Origin: Spirochaetaceae bacterium
GTDB taxonomy: Bacteria > Spirochaetota > Spirochaetia > Treponematales > Treponemataceae
Assembly (NCBI GenBank): GCA_017416145.1
Contig: JAFQDD010000012.1
Span: forward strand, 62,001-126,000
Direction: 5' to 3'
DNA: 64,000 nt
The notes below the pieces were generated by a model. It had not been told where the DNA came from. It saw nothing but the letters and a program-made list of their open reading frames with translations, and made no database searches. Shown one piece after another: positions 52,361-59,634 of the stretch. The position numbers and the translations under genes are program-made. The number at the start of each line of letters is the position of its first letter. The stretch's first letter is position 1.

Positions 52361-53773
52361 ATGATTTATACAGACACACGAGATTCATCTGTAAAAGTTG
52401 ATTTCAAAACAGCTGTAGTTTCTGGAATGAACAGTCAAACTGGTGGACTTTTTATTCCAACAGATTTTCCAAAACTATCAGATGAAATCCTAAAAAGAGC
52501 CGCTCCACCTTCATTTAGAGAACTTGCTTACGAAATGGCAAAACCTTATGTAGAAGGTGAAATCCCAGATAAGGATTTAAATGCAATTATTGCTGACTGT
52601 TATCCATTTTCAGCTCCAGTTGTACCAATTGATCCAACAACTTATGTTTTAGAACTTTTTCACGGTCCAACTTGTGCTTTTAAGGATTTTGGTGCTCGTT
52701 TTATGGCAAGAGTGATGTCTTATTTCAATAGAAACGAGTTAGAACCTCTACATATTCTTGTAGCAACCTCAGGCGACACCGGAAGTGCTGTAGGAAGTGC
52801 CTTCCACAACGTACCAGGCTTAGATGTTACAATTCTATATCCAGAGGGAAAAATCTCTCCACTTCAAGAAAAACAACTTTCTACATTCACTGGAAATGTT
52901 CGAGCATTATCTGTAAAAGGAACCTTTGACGATTGTCAAAAACTCGTAAAAACAGCCTTTACAGACGAAGAATTACGAAAAAAACTTAGACTATCCTCAG
53001 CAAACTCAATCAATATTTCTCGTCTTTTGCCACAAAGTTTTTATTATATGTATGCTTCTTTATTGGTGAAAAACAGAGCTCCACACGATTGTAAAATTGA
53101 TAATCCATCAATTATTTGTGTTGTTCCATCAGGTAACTTTGGAAACCTAACCTCTGGACTAATTGCACAAAAAATGGGTGCTCCAATCAGAGGTTTTGTG
53201 GCAGCTACAAATGCTAACAGAACAATACCAGATTGGATTGCAACTGGAGAATACAAAGCTCGTCCTTCTGTTGCTACCCTTTCCAATGCAATGGATGTTG
53301 GTGCTCCAAGTAACTATGAACGAATTAGTGCTATGTACACTCTAGAAGAAGTTAGAGAATTATTTGCATCTTATTGGCTAGATGATGAAGGAACATCAAA
53401 AGCTATCAAAGATTGTAATTCAAAAACAGGATACATTATCGATCCACACGGTGCAGTTGGATATCAAGCTTGGAATGATATTAGAAAAGGTGCATTGGAT
53501 AAACTTACAGCTGGAGTAAAAAATCCAATTGAAAACCCAGGATTGACTCCAAACCTTCCAAGTTGGGCTAATGAAGTTATCAACAAACAAGCAGTTGGTA
53601 TCATTTTAGAAACAGCTCATCCTGCAAAATTTGGAGACATCGTAAAATCTGCTATTGGAAGAGATCCTGTTATGCCAGATAGACTTGAAAAAGTTTTATC
53701 TTTGCCAAATAACGCAATTCCAATGGAAAACAACTATGATACCTTTAAATCTTGGTTAATAGAAAATTTATAA
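52361..53773 (+). CDS. thrC: Threonine synthase
   Basis: Converts O-phosphohomoserine to threonine with PLP, the last step of the pathway that thrA begins. The 470-residue protein is of the long (E. coli/fungal) type: MIYTDTRDSSVKVDFKTAV at the start, the PLP lysine in GPTCAFKDFGARFM, and ATSGDTGSAVGSAF plus VPSGNFGNLTSG as phosphate loops. AAGGAAA precedes the ATG. The 16.1 kb between thrC and thrA, on opposite strands, means no thr operon here. Confidence 0.96.
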   Translation: MIYTDTRDSSVKVDFKTAVVSGMNSQTGGLFIPTDFPKLSDEILKRAAPPSFRELAYEMAKPYVEGEIPDKDLNAIIADCYPFSAPVVPIDPTTYVLELFHGPTCAFKDFGARFMARVMSYFNRNELEPLHILVATSGDTGSAVGSAFHNVPGLDVTILYPEGKISPLQEKQLSTFTGNVRALSVKGTFDDCQKLVKTAFTDEELRKKLRLSSANSINISRLLPQSFYYMYASLLVKNRAPHDCKIDNPSIICVVPSGNFGNLTSGLIAQKMGAPIRGFVAATNANRTIPDWIATGEYKARPSVATLSNAMDVGAPSNYERISAMYTLEEVRELFASYWLDDEGTSKAIKDCNSKTGYIIDPHGAVGYQAWNDIRKGALDKLTAGVKNPIENPGLTPNLPSWANEVINKQAVGIILETAHPAKFGDIVKSAIGRDPVMPDRLEKVLSLPNNAIPMENNYDTFKSWLIENL

Positions 53774-53800
53774 TTTTTTTAAGTTTTTTTTCAAAACCTA

Positions 53801-53829
53801 TTGACCATTTTTTTTCAATTTGGTATATT
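53801..53829 (+). promoter_or_regulatory. Promoter of tRNA-Gly
   Basis: TTGACC (53801-53806), exactly 17 nt, TATATT (53824-53829). The tRNA starts 42 nt downstream. Confidence 0.75.
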
Positions 53830-53871
53830 AACAATGTCAGGTACGAAAGAGTGCTTGACATTGAAAACCTT

Positions 53872-53943
53872 GCGGATGTCGTATAATGGCTATTACCCCA
53901 GCCTTCCAAGCTGGAGACGTGGGTTCGATTCCCATCATCCGCT
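53872..53943 (+). tRNA. tRNA-Gly (anticodon TCC)
   Basis: A 72-nt cloverleaf. Acceptor GCGGATG pairs with CATCCGC, the anticodon loop is CTTCCAA (TCC), the T-arm is GTGGGTTCGATTCCCAT, and the discriminator is T. CCA is not encoded. It reads GGA/GGG codons. Confidence 0.96.
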
Positions 53944-53945
53944 TC

Positions 53946-53978
53946 AAAACTACTGAGTAAAATCAGTAGTTTTTTTTT
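53946..53978 (+). terminator. Terminator of tRNA-Gly
   Basis: An 11-bp stem (53946-53956 with 53963-53973), loop GTAAAA, then a T-run to 53978. Confidence 0.92.
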
Positions 53979-54107
53979 GCCCAAAAACATATTTCATTAA
54001 AATACTTTTCTCTTATTCTTTTAGAGATTTTTAATTAAAAAAACACTTTACAAAATTAAGTTAAAAAAAGATTTTTCAAAAATAGACTTCTGAGAAGATA
54101 TGCTAAA

Positions 54108-55142
54108 TTAATTTGATGATTCTAAGACGTTAATATCCACCAATAAAGAAACTTCATATGATTTTCCATTTTGGATAAAAACAGTTTTTGTAAGTTCGTA
54201 ATCACCTATCACAAATTTCACAGTATGTTCACCTGGAGAAATAGAAATCTTATCTGAAAATGTAACAAGCTCTACATCATCTAAAAAAACTTTAGTATTT
54301 GCAGGAGCAACAATGGTTAATTCTGGCGAAATTGATTTTAATTCTATATTCAACACAGAATTACTTGCTTGATTTATAATAATTGTTCTAACTTCATTTC
54401 TATAATCTTCGGAAACAACAGAAATATGATGGGTTCCTGTCTTTAGTAAAATTGGTTTTGAATAATCAGATATTACATTATCATCAATAAAAAGAGAAAT
54501 ATTACCTTTTGCAACAGAAATATCTGTTTCAGTTTCAGTTTCCTTTTCTGTTTCTGGATAAATCAAATTGATAGAAAGCAAACCTTCATCTTTTAAGATT
54601 GGTTTTATTGTTATAGAAAATTCTGATGAAAAAAAGCTTTCAGGCACACCTTTCATCGCCATTTGAAATCTTATAGCCAAATTTTCTTGATTTTCAGATA
54701 AAGTAAAAGGTAACAAAGTACTATAAGGTGATTTTTGAGTTTTTGTATTATTTTCAAAAAATGTTTGAAGATTTATGCTTAACCGTGGAGGAATTGTATC
54801 AACCATCAATTTTTTTCCAGAATAATCAATAAGATTTTCTTTTGGTTCTGGAGAAACATCACTATAAAAAGTATAAATTACAGAATCTCGGTAAGTCGCT
54901 ACTATTTTTGGAATTTTAATTTCAAATTCAAAACCTTGAATAAAAGTTTTATCTTTTGGAATTTTTAGAAAAAGACCTTCGTTTAGTCCAACATTTACTG
55001 TCACAGGACTATAATCTTTTGGAATTTCAATGGATTTTAATTTGGCTACACGAAAATTATCACCAAAAAGTCCGGTCATCAAAAGGAGAAAACAAATTAA
55101 AAAAACAAATTTTTTATTATTTTTTTCCATAAAAATATCCAT
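54108..55142 (-). CDS. Secreted PEGA-domain protein
   Basis: A 344-residue protein with an N-terminal hydrophobic signal (KFVFLICFLLLMTGLFG). The middle part is beta-rich with no named domain. The C-terminus holds two PEGA-like repeats (GNISLFIDDNVISDYSKPIL with LLKTGTHHISVVSEDYR, and LTIVAPANTKVFLDDVEL with SPGEHTVKFVIGDYEL). PEGA domains are found in surface-layer and cell-wall proteins. Two in-frame ATGs (55142 and 55130) each have a weak GGA upstream; the true start is uncertain. It follows the M23 peptidase gene by 13 bp in one operon. Confidence 0.78.
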   Translation of the reverse strand: MDIFMEKNNKKFVFLICFLLLMTGLFGDNFRVAKLKSIEIPKDYSPVTVNVGLNEGLFLKIPKDKTFIQGFEFEIKIPKIVATYRDSVIYTFYSDVSPEPKENLIDYSGKKLMVDTIPPRLSINLQTFFENNTKTQKSPYSTLLPFTLSENQENLAIRFQMAMKGVPESFFSSEFSITIKPILKDEGLLSINLIYPETEKETETETDISVAKGNISLFIDDNVISDYSKPILLKTGTHHISVVSEDYRNEVRTIIINQASNSVLNIELKSISPELTIVAPANTKVFLDDVELVTFSDKISISPGEHTVKFVIGDYELTKTVFIQNGKSYEVSLLVDINVLESSN

Positions 55143-55155
55143 TTAAATTATCCAA

Positions 55156-56094
55156 TTAGTTTATCAATTCCCAAGGATCCTTAGTTTGTCCAGAAACATA
55201 AACTTCAAAATGCAAATGTGGACCAGTTGTTAATCCTGTTAAACCAACATATCCAATAATTTGCCCAGTTGTAACATAAGCTCCTTTTTCACAAGCAAAA
55301 GAACTTAAATGAGCATAGAAACTTTTCATATTGTTATCATGCAAAATAACAACATAGTTTCCATACACATCATTATAGTTACATTCCAAAACTTTTCCAG
55401 ACAGACAAGATAAAACAGGACTGTTTAACTCAGCTGCTAAATCAATTCCATTGTGGAAAAGCGGTTTCCCAGAAATTGGACTGTTTCGTAAGCCGTATCT
55501 GGAAGACAAAATTCCATTTGGTAAAGGTGAGCGTATATTATCATTTAAGAAAAACATACGCTCTGTTTCATCGAATTTTGTGTTTTCAAGGAAATAAAAT
55601 TCCTCATTATTTATATTATAACACAAAATCTCAGATGTATCAAAGTTTCTACACAACATTATTTTTTCGATTGTGGATACTCCATTTTTTGGAACAAATA
55701 ATCCTGGAACAGTAGGAATAAGCAGAATTTTTCCAGAAATATCAGAATGAATAGAAGATATATGATTTAATGTTGCAATCGAATCATATGAAATATTGCA
55801 ACGTGCAGCTATGAAATGCAAAGAATCATCCTTTGTGGCACGATATTTGTAAAACATTAAATTTGTTTCTTTTTCAATAGCTAACTTTTTGTAATTTATT
55901 TCAACATCTTGAGAGAATTGCTTAAAAATTGGATTTTTTGAGGAAAGTTCTGTAATAGTTGGAAAAAAATCAGTTTTCGAAAAGGTTTCAATAACTGGGA
56001 AATTTTGATAATTTTGTTGATATGTGGATTCTTCTGAAAATGCAAAGAAAAACCAAAAAAAAATGCAAATCAGTAAAAAGATTCTTTTATACAT
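55156..56094 (-). CDS. M23 family metallopeptidase with LysM domain
   Basis: A 312-residue envelope protein. Residues 1-20 are a signal peptide. A LysM-like peptidoglycan-binding module lies at about 92-145 (DDSLHFIAARCNISYDSIA, GKILLIPT). The C-terminal LytM/M23 endopeptidase (about 195-310) has the zinc ligands in FHNGIDLA (HxxxD) and PHLHFEV (HxH), with SRYGLRNSPISGK before them. It should cut or bind peptidoglycan cross-links, or act as an EnvC/NlpD-like activator if inactive; the ligands seem complete. It leads the small operon with the PEGA gene. Confidence 0.92.
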   Translation of the reverse strand: MYKRIFLLICIFFWFFFAFSEESTYQQNYQNFPVIETFSKTDFFPTITELSSKNPIFKQFSQDVEINYKKLAIEKETNLMFYKYRATKDDSLHFIAARCNISYDSIATLNHISSIHSDISGKILLIPTVPGLFVPKNGVSTIEKIMLCRNFDTSEILCYNINNEEFYFLENTKFDETERMFFLNDNIRSPLPNGILSSRYGLRNSPISGKPLFHNGIDLAAELNSPVLSCLSGKVLECNYNDVYGNYVVILHDNNMKSFYAHLSSFACEKGAYVTTGQIIGYVGLTGLTTGPHLHFEVYVSGQTKDPWELIN

Positions 56095-56161
56095 TAATTT
56101 GATTTTATATCGAAACAGTAAAAATAGTAAACTGTAAAATCTTTGGTAAAATCATTTTTGT

Positions 56162-56198
56162 AAAAAAAACTGCCTCCAAGAAAAACTTGAAAAGGCAG
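56162..56198 (-). terminator. Terminator of the ferredoxin gene
   Basis: On the minus strand CTGCC...GGCAG forms a stem of about 11 bp with one small bulge, followed by eight T's. Confidence 0.85.
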
Positions 56199-56219
56199 CT
56201 TTCTCAATGCTAATCGAGA

Positions 56220-56390
56220 TTATTCTTCTGCAATAGCTTCTGTAGGACAAGCTGCTGCACAAGCACCACAACTTGCACAAACTGATGCGTCGATAACGCG
56301 TTTTCCGTCTGCTTCTGAGATTGCTCCAACTGGGCATTCGCCTTCACAAGCACCACAGTTTACACAAGCATCTGAAATTTTGTATGCCAT
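56220..56390 (-). CDS. 2[4Fe-4S] ferredoxin
   Basis: A 56-residue clostridial-type ferredoxin that carries electrons for fermentative oxidoreductases. Two CxxCxxCxxxCP motifs are complete (CVNCGACEGECP and CASCGACAAACP). GAGG before the ATG at 56390 sets the start; the longer frame to 56432 is not real. It is very acidic, as usual. A separate transcript with its own terminator. Confidence 0.95.
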   Translation of the reverse strand: MAYKISDACVNCGACEGECPVGAISEADGKRVIDASVCASCGACAAACPTEAIAEE

Positions 56391-56483
56391 ATAAATACCT
56401 CTTAAAATTAAATTATATTTATAACTTAACATATAAATTTATAAAAAACAAGTAAATTTATAAAAATTATATCAGAGCAAAAT

Positions 56484-57149
56484 TTATTCAGAAATAATTT
56501 GAATCCCCGCTGAACATCCAAGGCGATTTGCTCCAGCTTCTATCATTGCAAGGGCTGTTTCTCTATCTCTGATTCCTCCAGCAGCTTTTACCCCAAGTTC
56601 ATCTCCAACGGTTTCCCGCATAAGTTTTACATCTTCAGCTTTTGCTCCAGATGATCCAAATCCTGTTGAAGTTTTTACAAAGGTTGCATTTGCACGAACA
56701 CAAGCTTCACAAGCCAACTTGATTTCTTCCTCTGTTAAATAACAGTTTTCAAGAATTACTTTTACGCAATTCCCCTGTGCAGCTTCTACAACAGCTCTAA
56801 CCTCTTCTTCAACCAATTCCCAAGACCCCATTTTTGCAAGTCCAATATTGATAACCATATCGATTTCCTCTGCACCGTTTTCTACAGCATTTGCAGTTTC
56901 AAAAACTTTTACATCCTTTGTGTTTGCTCCAAGAGGAAATCCAATTACTGTGCAAGTTTTCACTTGATAATCAGGTTTTTTATTTGCTTTTAAGTATTGA
57001 CTTGCAGCTTTTACCCAGCAAGGATTTATACACACAGAAGCAAAATTGTTATCTATGGCTTCTTGGCAAAGATTTTCTACATCTGATAAAGTAGCAGTTG
57101 ATTTTAAGATTGTATGGTCAATCATATTTGCAATTTCTGAATTTGTCAT
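56484..57149 (-). CDS. deoC: Deoxyribose-phosphate aldolase
   Basis: Splits 2-deoxyribose-5-phosphate to glyceraldehyde-3-phosphate and acetaldehyde in nucleoside salvage. From the ATG at 57149 it has 221 residues. Motifs: [13 protein letters not shown] at the start, CVNPCW-type strand ([10 protein letters not shown]), the Schiff-base lysine in [15 protein letters not shown] and [15 protein letters not shown] near the end. GGGAGCGA lies just upstream of this ATG; the frame upstream to 57224 is not supported. It is divergent from coaD. Confidence 0.95.
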   Translation of the reverse strand: MTNSEIANMIDHTILKSTATLSDVENLCQEAIDNNFASVCINPCWVKAASQYLKANKKPDYQVKTCTVIGFPLGANTKDVKVFETANAVENGAEEIDMVINIGLAKMGSWELVEEEVRAVVEAAQGNCVKVILENCYLTEEEIKLACEACVRANATFVKTSTGFGSSGAKAEDVKLMRETVGDELGVKAAGGIRDRETALAMIEAGANRLGCSAGIQIISE

Positions 57150-57232
57150 ATTCGCTCCCAAAAAAATAATCTTAGAAAAGAATAACAGACAATATTTGTT
57201 TTTACAAGTATAAATAAAAGACATAAAATCTA

Positions 57233-57261
57233 TTGACCCAAATTAAAATCTTATATACTAT
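57233..57261 (+). promoter_or_regulatory. Promoter of coaD
   Basis: TTGACC (57233-57238), 17 nt, TACTAT (57256-57261), inside TATACTAT. The ATG at 57268 is 6 nt downstream. The layout is the same as at tRNA-Lys. Confidence 0.55.
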
Positions 57262-57267
57262 GGTTTT

Positions 57268-57753
57268 ATGGCTATCGCATTGTTTCCAGGATCTTTTGAT
57301 CCTCCAACTTATGGACATCTAAATATTATTGAAAGAGCAAGAACAATATTTGACAAAATTGATGTTGTAATTGCAGTAAATAAGTCAAAAAAATACTTGT
57401 TTTCTGAAGAAGAAAGACTTTCAATGATAAGAGAACTTGTTTCAGGTTGGGACAATGTTACAGTTCATACTTCTAGCAGACTAATTGTTGACTATGCACA
57501 CGAAAACAATGCTTCTGTCTTGCTCCGAGGTGTTAGAAACTTTTCAGATTTTTCTTATGAGTTTGACCTATCTTTGTTAAATAAAGGGTTGGCTTCTGAT
57601 ATTGAAACAGTATTCTTGCCTACAGATCCAGAGTTTTTCGTTTTGCGTTCTAGTTCAATAAAAGAATTAGCAGCTTTTAACGGCGACATTTCAAAAATGG
57701 TTCCACCCTTAGTTGAAAAAGCCTTAAAAGAAAAATATGGAATTGTAGAGTAG
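57268..57753 (+). CDS. coaD: Phosphopantetheine adenylyltransferase
   Basis: Adenylates 4'-phosphopantetheine to dephospho-CoA, the penultimate step of CoA synthesis. The 161-residue nucleotidyltransferase has [18 protein letters not shown] (T/HxGH motif), [14 protein letters not shown] and the C-terminal [18 protein letters not shown]. Length is typical. It is preceded by a promoter but no ribosome site. rpmF-acpP follows after 258 bp under its own promoter. The product supplies the phosphopantetheine arm for the nearby acyl carrier protein. Confidence 0.96.
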   Translation: MAIALFPGSFDPPTYGHLNIIERARTIFDKIDVVIAVNKSKKYLFSEEERLSMIRELVSGWDNVTVHTSSRLIVDYAHENNASVLLRGVRNFSDFSYEFDLSLLNKGLASDIETVFLPTDPEFFVLRSSSIKELAAFNGDISKMVPPLVEKALKEKYGIVE

Positions 57754-57900
57754 AATTCACTTGCCGAGTTGTGATTTTCTTTTTGGTTTCTACAATTTCG
57801 AAAATTTTACTATTTTTTGAAGTGAAAAATATTAAACAAATACAAAAAAACAGAAAAAATTGAGTTATTTTCGACATTTTTTATATTTTTGTAATTTTTA
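57754..57900. other. A+T-rich spacer between coaD and the rpmF promoter
   Basis: No open frame, hairpin with T-run or tRNA was found. In many bacteria a yceD (DUF177) gene precedes rpmF; there is none here. Confidence 0.5.
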
Positions 57901-57903
57901 AGA

Positions 57904-57931
57904 TTGACAAAAAAACAGAAAATGTTATAAT
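57904..57931 (+). promoter_or_regulatory. Strong promoter of rpmF-acpP
   Basis: Perfect TTGACA (57904-57909) and perfect TATAAT (57926-57931) with 16 nt between. The leader to the rpmF ATG is about 74 nt and has GAGG as ribosome site. It fits a highly expressed ribosomal operon. Confidence 0.85.
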
Positions 57932-58011
57932 ACATTCATTGACACTCAGTTAGTATCTGTGATATGTTGTATTTGTTATAGAAATATCAAATTATATAGC
58001 GAGGTTAATAT

Positions 58012-58200
58012 ATGGCAGTACCAAGAGCGAAAACATCAAAAGCACGCACAAAGAGAAGACAGACAATCAATATGAAACTTGCTGCTCCTACTCTAACAGA
58101 GTGCGGCAATTGTGGAAACTTAATCATGTTGCACCGTGTATGTCCAAAATGTGGTTTTTACCGCGGTAGACAAATTATTGCACCAGAAAGCAACAACTAA
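58012..58200 (+). CDS. rpmF: Ribosomal protein L32
   Basis: A 62-residue protein of the large ribosomal subunit. It begins MAVPRAKTSKARTKRRQ and keeps the zinc-ribbon form with CGNC and CPKC (Cys pairs in the ECGNCGN and VCPKCGFY segments). It lies 10 bp before acpP, the usual bacterial pairing. Confidence 0.97.
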   Translation: MAVPRAKTSKARTKRRQTINMKLAAPTLTECGNCGNLIMLHRVCPKCGFYRGRQIIAPESNN

Positions 58201-58213
58201 TAGGAGTTAAATG

Positions 58214-58450
58214 ATGGACGAATTATTTGAAAGAATGCAGAAACTTATTGCAGACAAATTGGAAGTTGAAGAATCAAAAATCACACTTGATGCAAACTTC
58301 CGCCAAGATTTAGGCGCTGACAGTCTAGATACTTACGAACTAGTTTACGGAATTGAAGAAGAACTAGGTGTAAAAGTTCCAGATGAAAAAGCTAGCGAAT
58401 TTGAAACTGTTCGTGATGCATACGAGTTCATCAAATCACAACAAAACTAA
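58214..58450 (+). CDS. acpP: Acyl carrier protein
   Basis: A 78-residue acidic carrier of fatty-acid intermediates. The phosphopantetheine serine is in GADSLDTYELV. Two ATGs lie in tandem (58211 and 58214); AGGAG at 58202-58206 is better spaced (7 nt) for the second. It shares the rpmF transcript and is followed by a terminator. No fab genes are nearby. Confidence 0.96.
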   Translation: MDELFERMQKLIADKLEVEESKITLDANFRQDLGADSLDTYELVYGIEEELGVKVPDEKASEFETVRDAYEFIKSQQN

Positions 58451-58465
58451 GATTTGTTTTAGTGG

Positions 58466-58500
58466 AAAAAGACTTTTGCTTTATGCAAAGGTCTTTTTTT
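58466..58500 (+). terminator. Terminator of rpmF-acpP
   Basis: A 14-base stem with one G-T pair (58466-58479 with 58485-58498), loop TTTAT, ending in nine T's. Confidence 0.92.
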
Positions 58501-58529
58501 TTGCTTAAATAGTTTTTTATTCAATAATA

Positions 58530-58558
58530 TTGTCATTTTGTAATTTACTTCGTATATT
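58530..58558 (+). promoter_or_regulatory. Promoter of rnc
   Basis: TTGTCA (58530-58535), 17 nt, TATATT (58553-58558), then 6 nt to the ATG at 58565. Leaderless geometry. Confidence 0.65.
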
Positions 58559-58564
58559 AGAATT

Positions 58565-59329
58565 ATGAAAGAAAAAAAATTATTCAATAAAAATGTTAAT
58601 CAATTATCTCCTCTTAGAAAAGAACAGTTATTTAACTTTCAAAAAAGATTAAATATTAGTTTTAATAATTTAGAATTGTTGGATTTGGCTTTTCATCATC
58701 GTTCTTTTGCAAATGAACATGGAAATTTTCTCTTAAACAATGAAAGATTAGAATTTCTTGGAGATTCTGTCCTCGGAATGGTTGTAGCAACTTATCTTTA
58801 TGGTGCTATGGGTGATCATCCTGAGGGAGATTTAGCAAAGATTAAATCAGTTGTTGTTTCTGAAGCAACATTAAGTGATATTGCAGTTGAAATTGGAATT
58901 GATAAATGTTTGTCCCTTGGTAAAGGAGAAGAAAACTCTGGAGGTCGCCAAAAAAAAGCAATCCTAGCTGACGCTGTTGAAGCTGTTTTTGGGGCATATT
59001 ATCTTGATTCTGGTTTTCAAAAGGTTGAAAAATTGATTTTAACACTTTTGGTTCCAGAAATTGAAAAAGTTTGGGAAAATCGCCATCACAAAGATTTTAA
59101 AACAATGCTTCAAGAAATGTACCAAAAAAAATACAAGCAATGTCCAAAATACAATCTTGTAAACAAAACTGGTCCCGATCACGATATGGTTTTCTGGGTA
59201 ACTGTAGAAATAAATGGAAAAACCTATGGTCCTGAAAAAGGAAAAAGTAAAAAAGAAGCAGAACAAGCTGTTGCAAAACAAGTTATTGAAGAGTTAGAAA
59301 AAATTGAAGATTGGGGAAAATACAAATAA
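58565..59329 (+). CDS. rnc: Ribonuclease III
   Basis: Cuts double-stranded RNA, maturing rRNA and processing structured transcripts. The 254-residue protein has the catalytic signature NNERLEFLGDSVLG, a second-metal region ADAVEAVFGAYYLDSG, and a C-terminal double-stranded RNA-binding domain (about 180-250, DFKTMLQEMYQKKY, GKSKKEAEQAVAKQVIEEL). No ribosome site precedes the ATG. The structured RNA at 59423 lies directly downstream and would be a natural substrate if it forms duplexes. Confidence 0.96.
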   Translation: MKEKKLFNKNVNQLSPLRKEQLFNFQKRLNISFNNLELLDLAFHHRSFANEHGNFLLNNERLEFLGDSVLGMVVATYLYGAMGDHPEGDLAKIKSVVVSEATLSDIAVEIGIDKCLSLGKGEENSGGRQKKAILADAVEAVFGAYYLDSGFQKVEKLILTLLVPEIEKVWENRHHKDFKTMLQEMYQKKYKQCPKYNLVNKTGPDHDMVFWVTVEINGKTYGPEKGKSKKEAEQAVAKQVIEELEKIEDWGKYK

Positions 59330-59388
59330 ATTACGTTTGAAAAACCGAGTCAAAAATCAATTTTTTTGATAAATATTTCATTTTTTTT

Positions 59389-59415
59389 TAAAGATTTACA
59401 ATATAAAACCGATAA
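59389..59415 (+). promoter_or_regulatory. FliA (sigma28)-type promoter
   Basis: TAAAGATT (59389-59396), exactly 11 nt, ACCGATAA (59408-59415). Against the E. coli FliA consensus TAAAGTTT-N11-GCCGATAA it matches 14 of 16 bases with perfect spacing. Start of transcription is expected at about 59422-59424. It drives the RNA described next and possibly the chemoreceptor gene at 59635. Confidence 0.8.
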
Positions 59416-59422
59416 ATTAAAT

Positions 59423-59508
59423 ATCTGACATACAAATTCCCCTCCCACCCATTGTATGTCAGATTGCCAAAATGGCAGGCTGGCTTCTTGTAGCTGGCCT
59501 TTTTTTTT
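59423..59508 (+). ncRNA. Candidate FliA-dependent small RNA with C-rich anti-SD loop
   Basis: About 86 nt of almost continuous structure. Hairpin 1 is a perfect 13-bp stem (59423-59435 with 59452-59464) with a 16-nt loop holding CCCCTCCCACCC, complementary to GGAGG-type ribosome sites. Hairpin 2 is short (59465-59469 with 59473-59477). Hairpin 3 (59478-59485 with 59492-59499, two G-T pairs) leads into nine T's, an intrinsic terminator. The 5' end coincides with the predicted FliA start site. The alternative is an attenuated leader of the chemoreceptor gene. The remaining 126 bp to that gene show only A+T-rich sequence. Confidence 0.68.
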
Positions 59509-59634
59509 GCTCTTTTTAAATTATTTCATATTTTCCATTTTATTTTACTAATTTTCGTTAAATTTGATTTGTAAATCTTATATTAACATTTATAATTATA
59601 ATTGAAAAAAATCTATAATTAAATTAGAGGAAAT

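Noticed and set aside
57754-58011. Small gene (yceD-like) between coaD and rpmF
   Set aside because: Stop codons break all frames; only a promoter and leader are visible.
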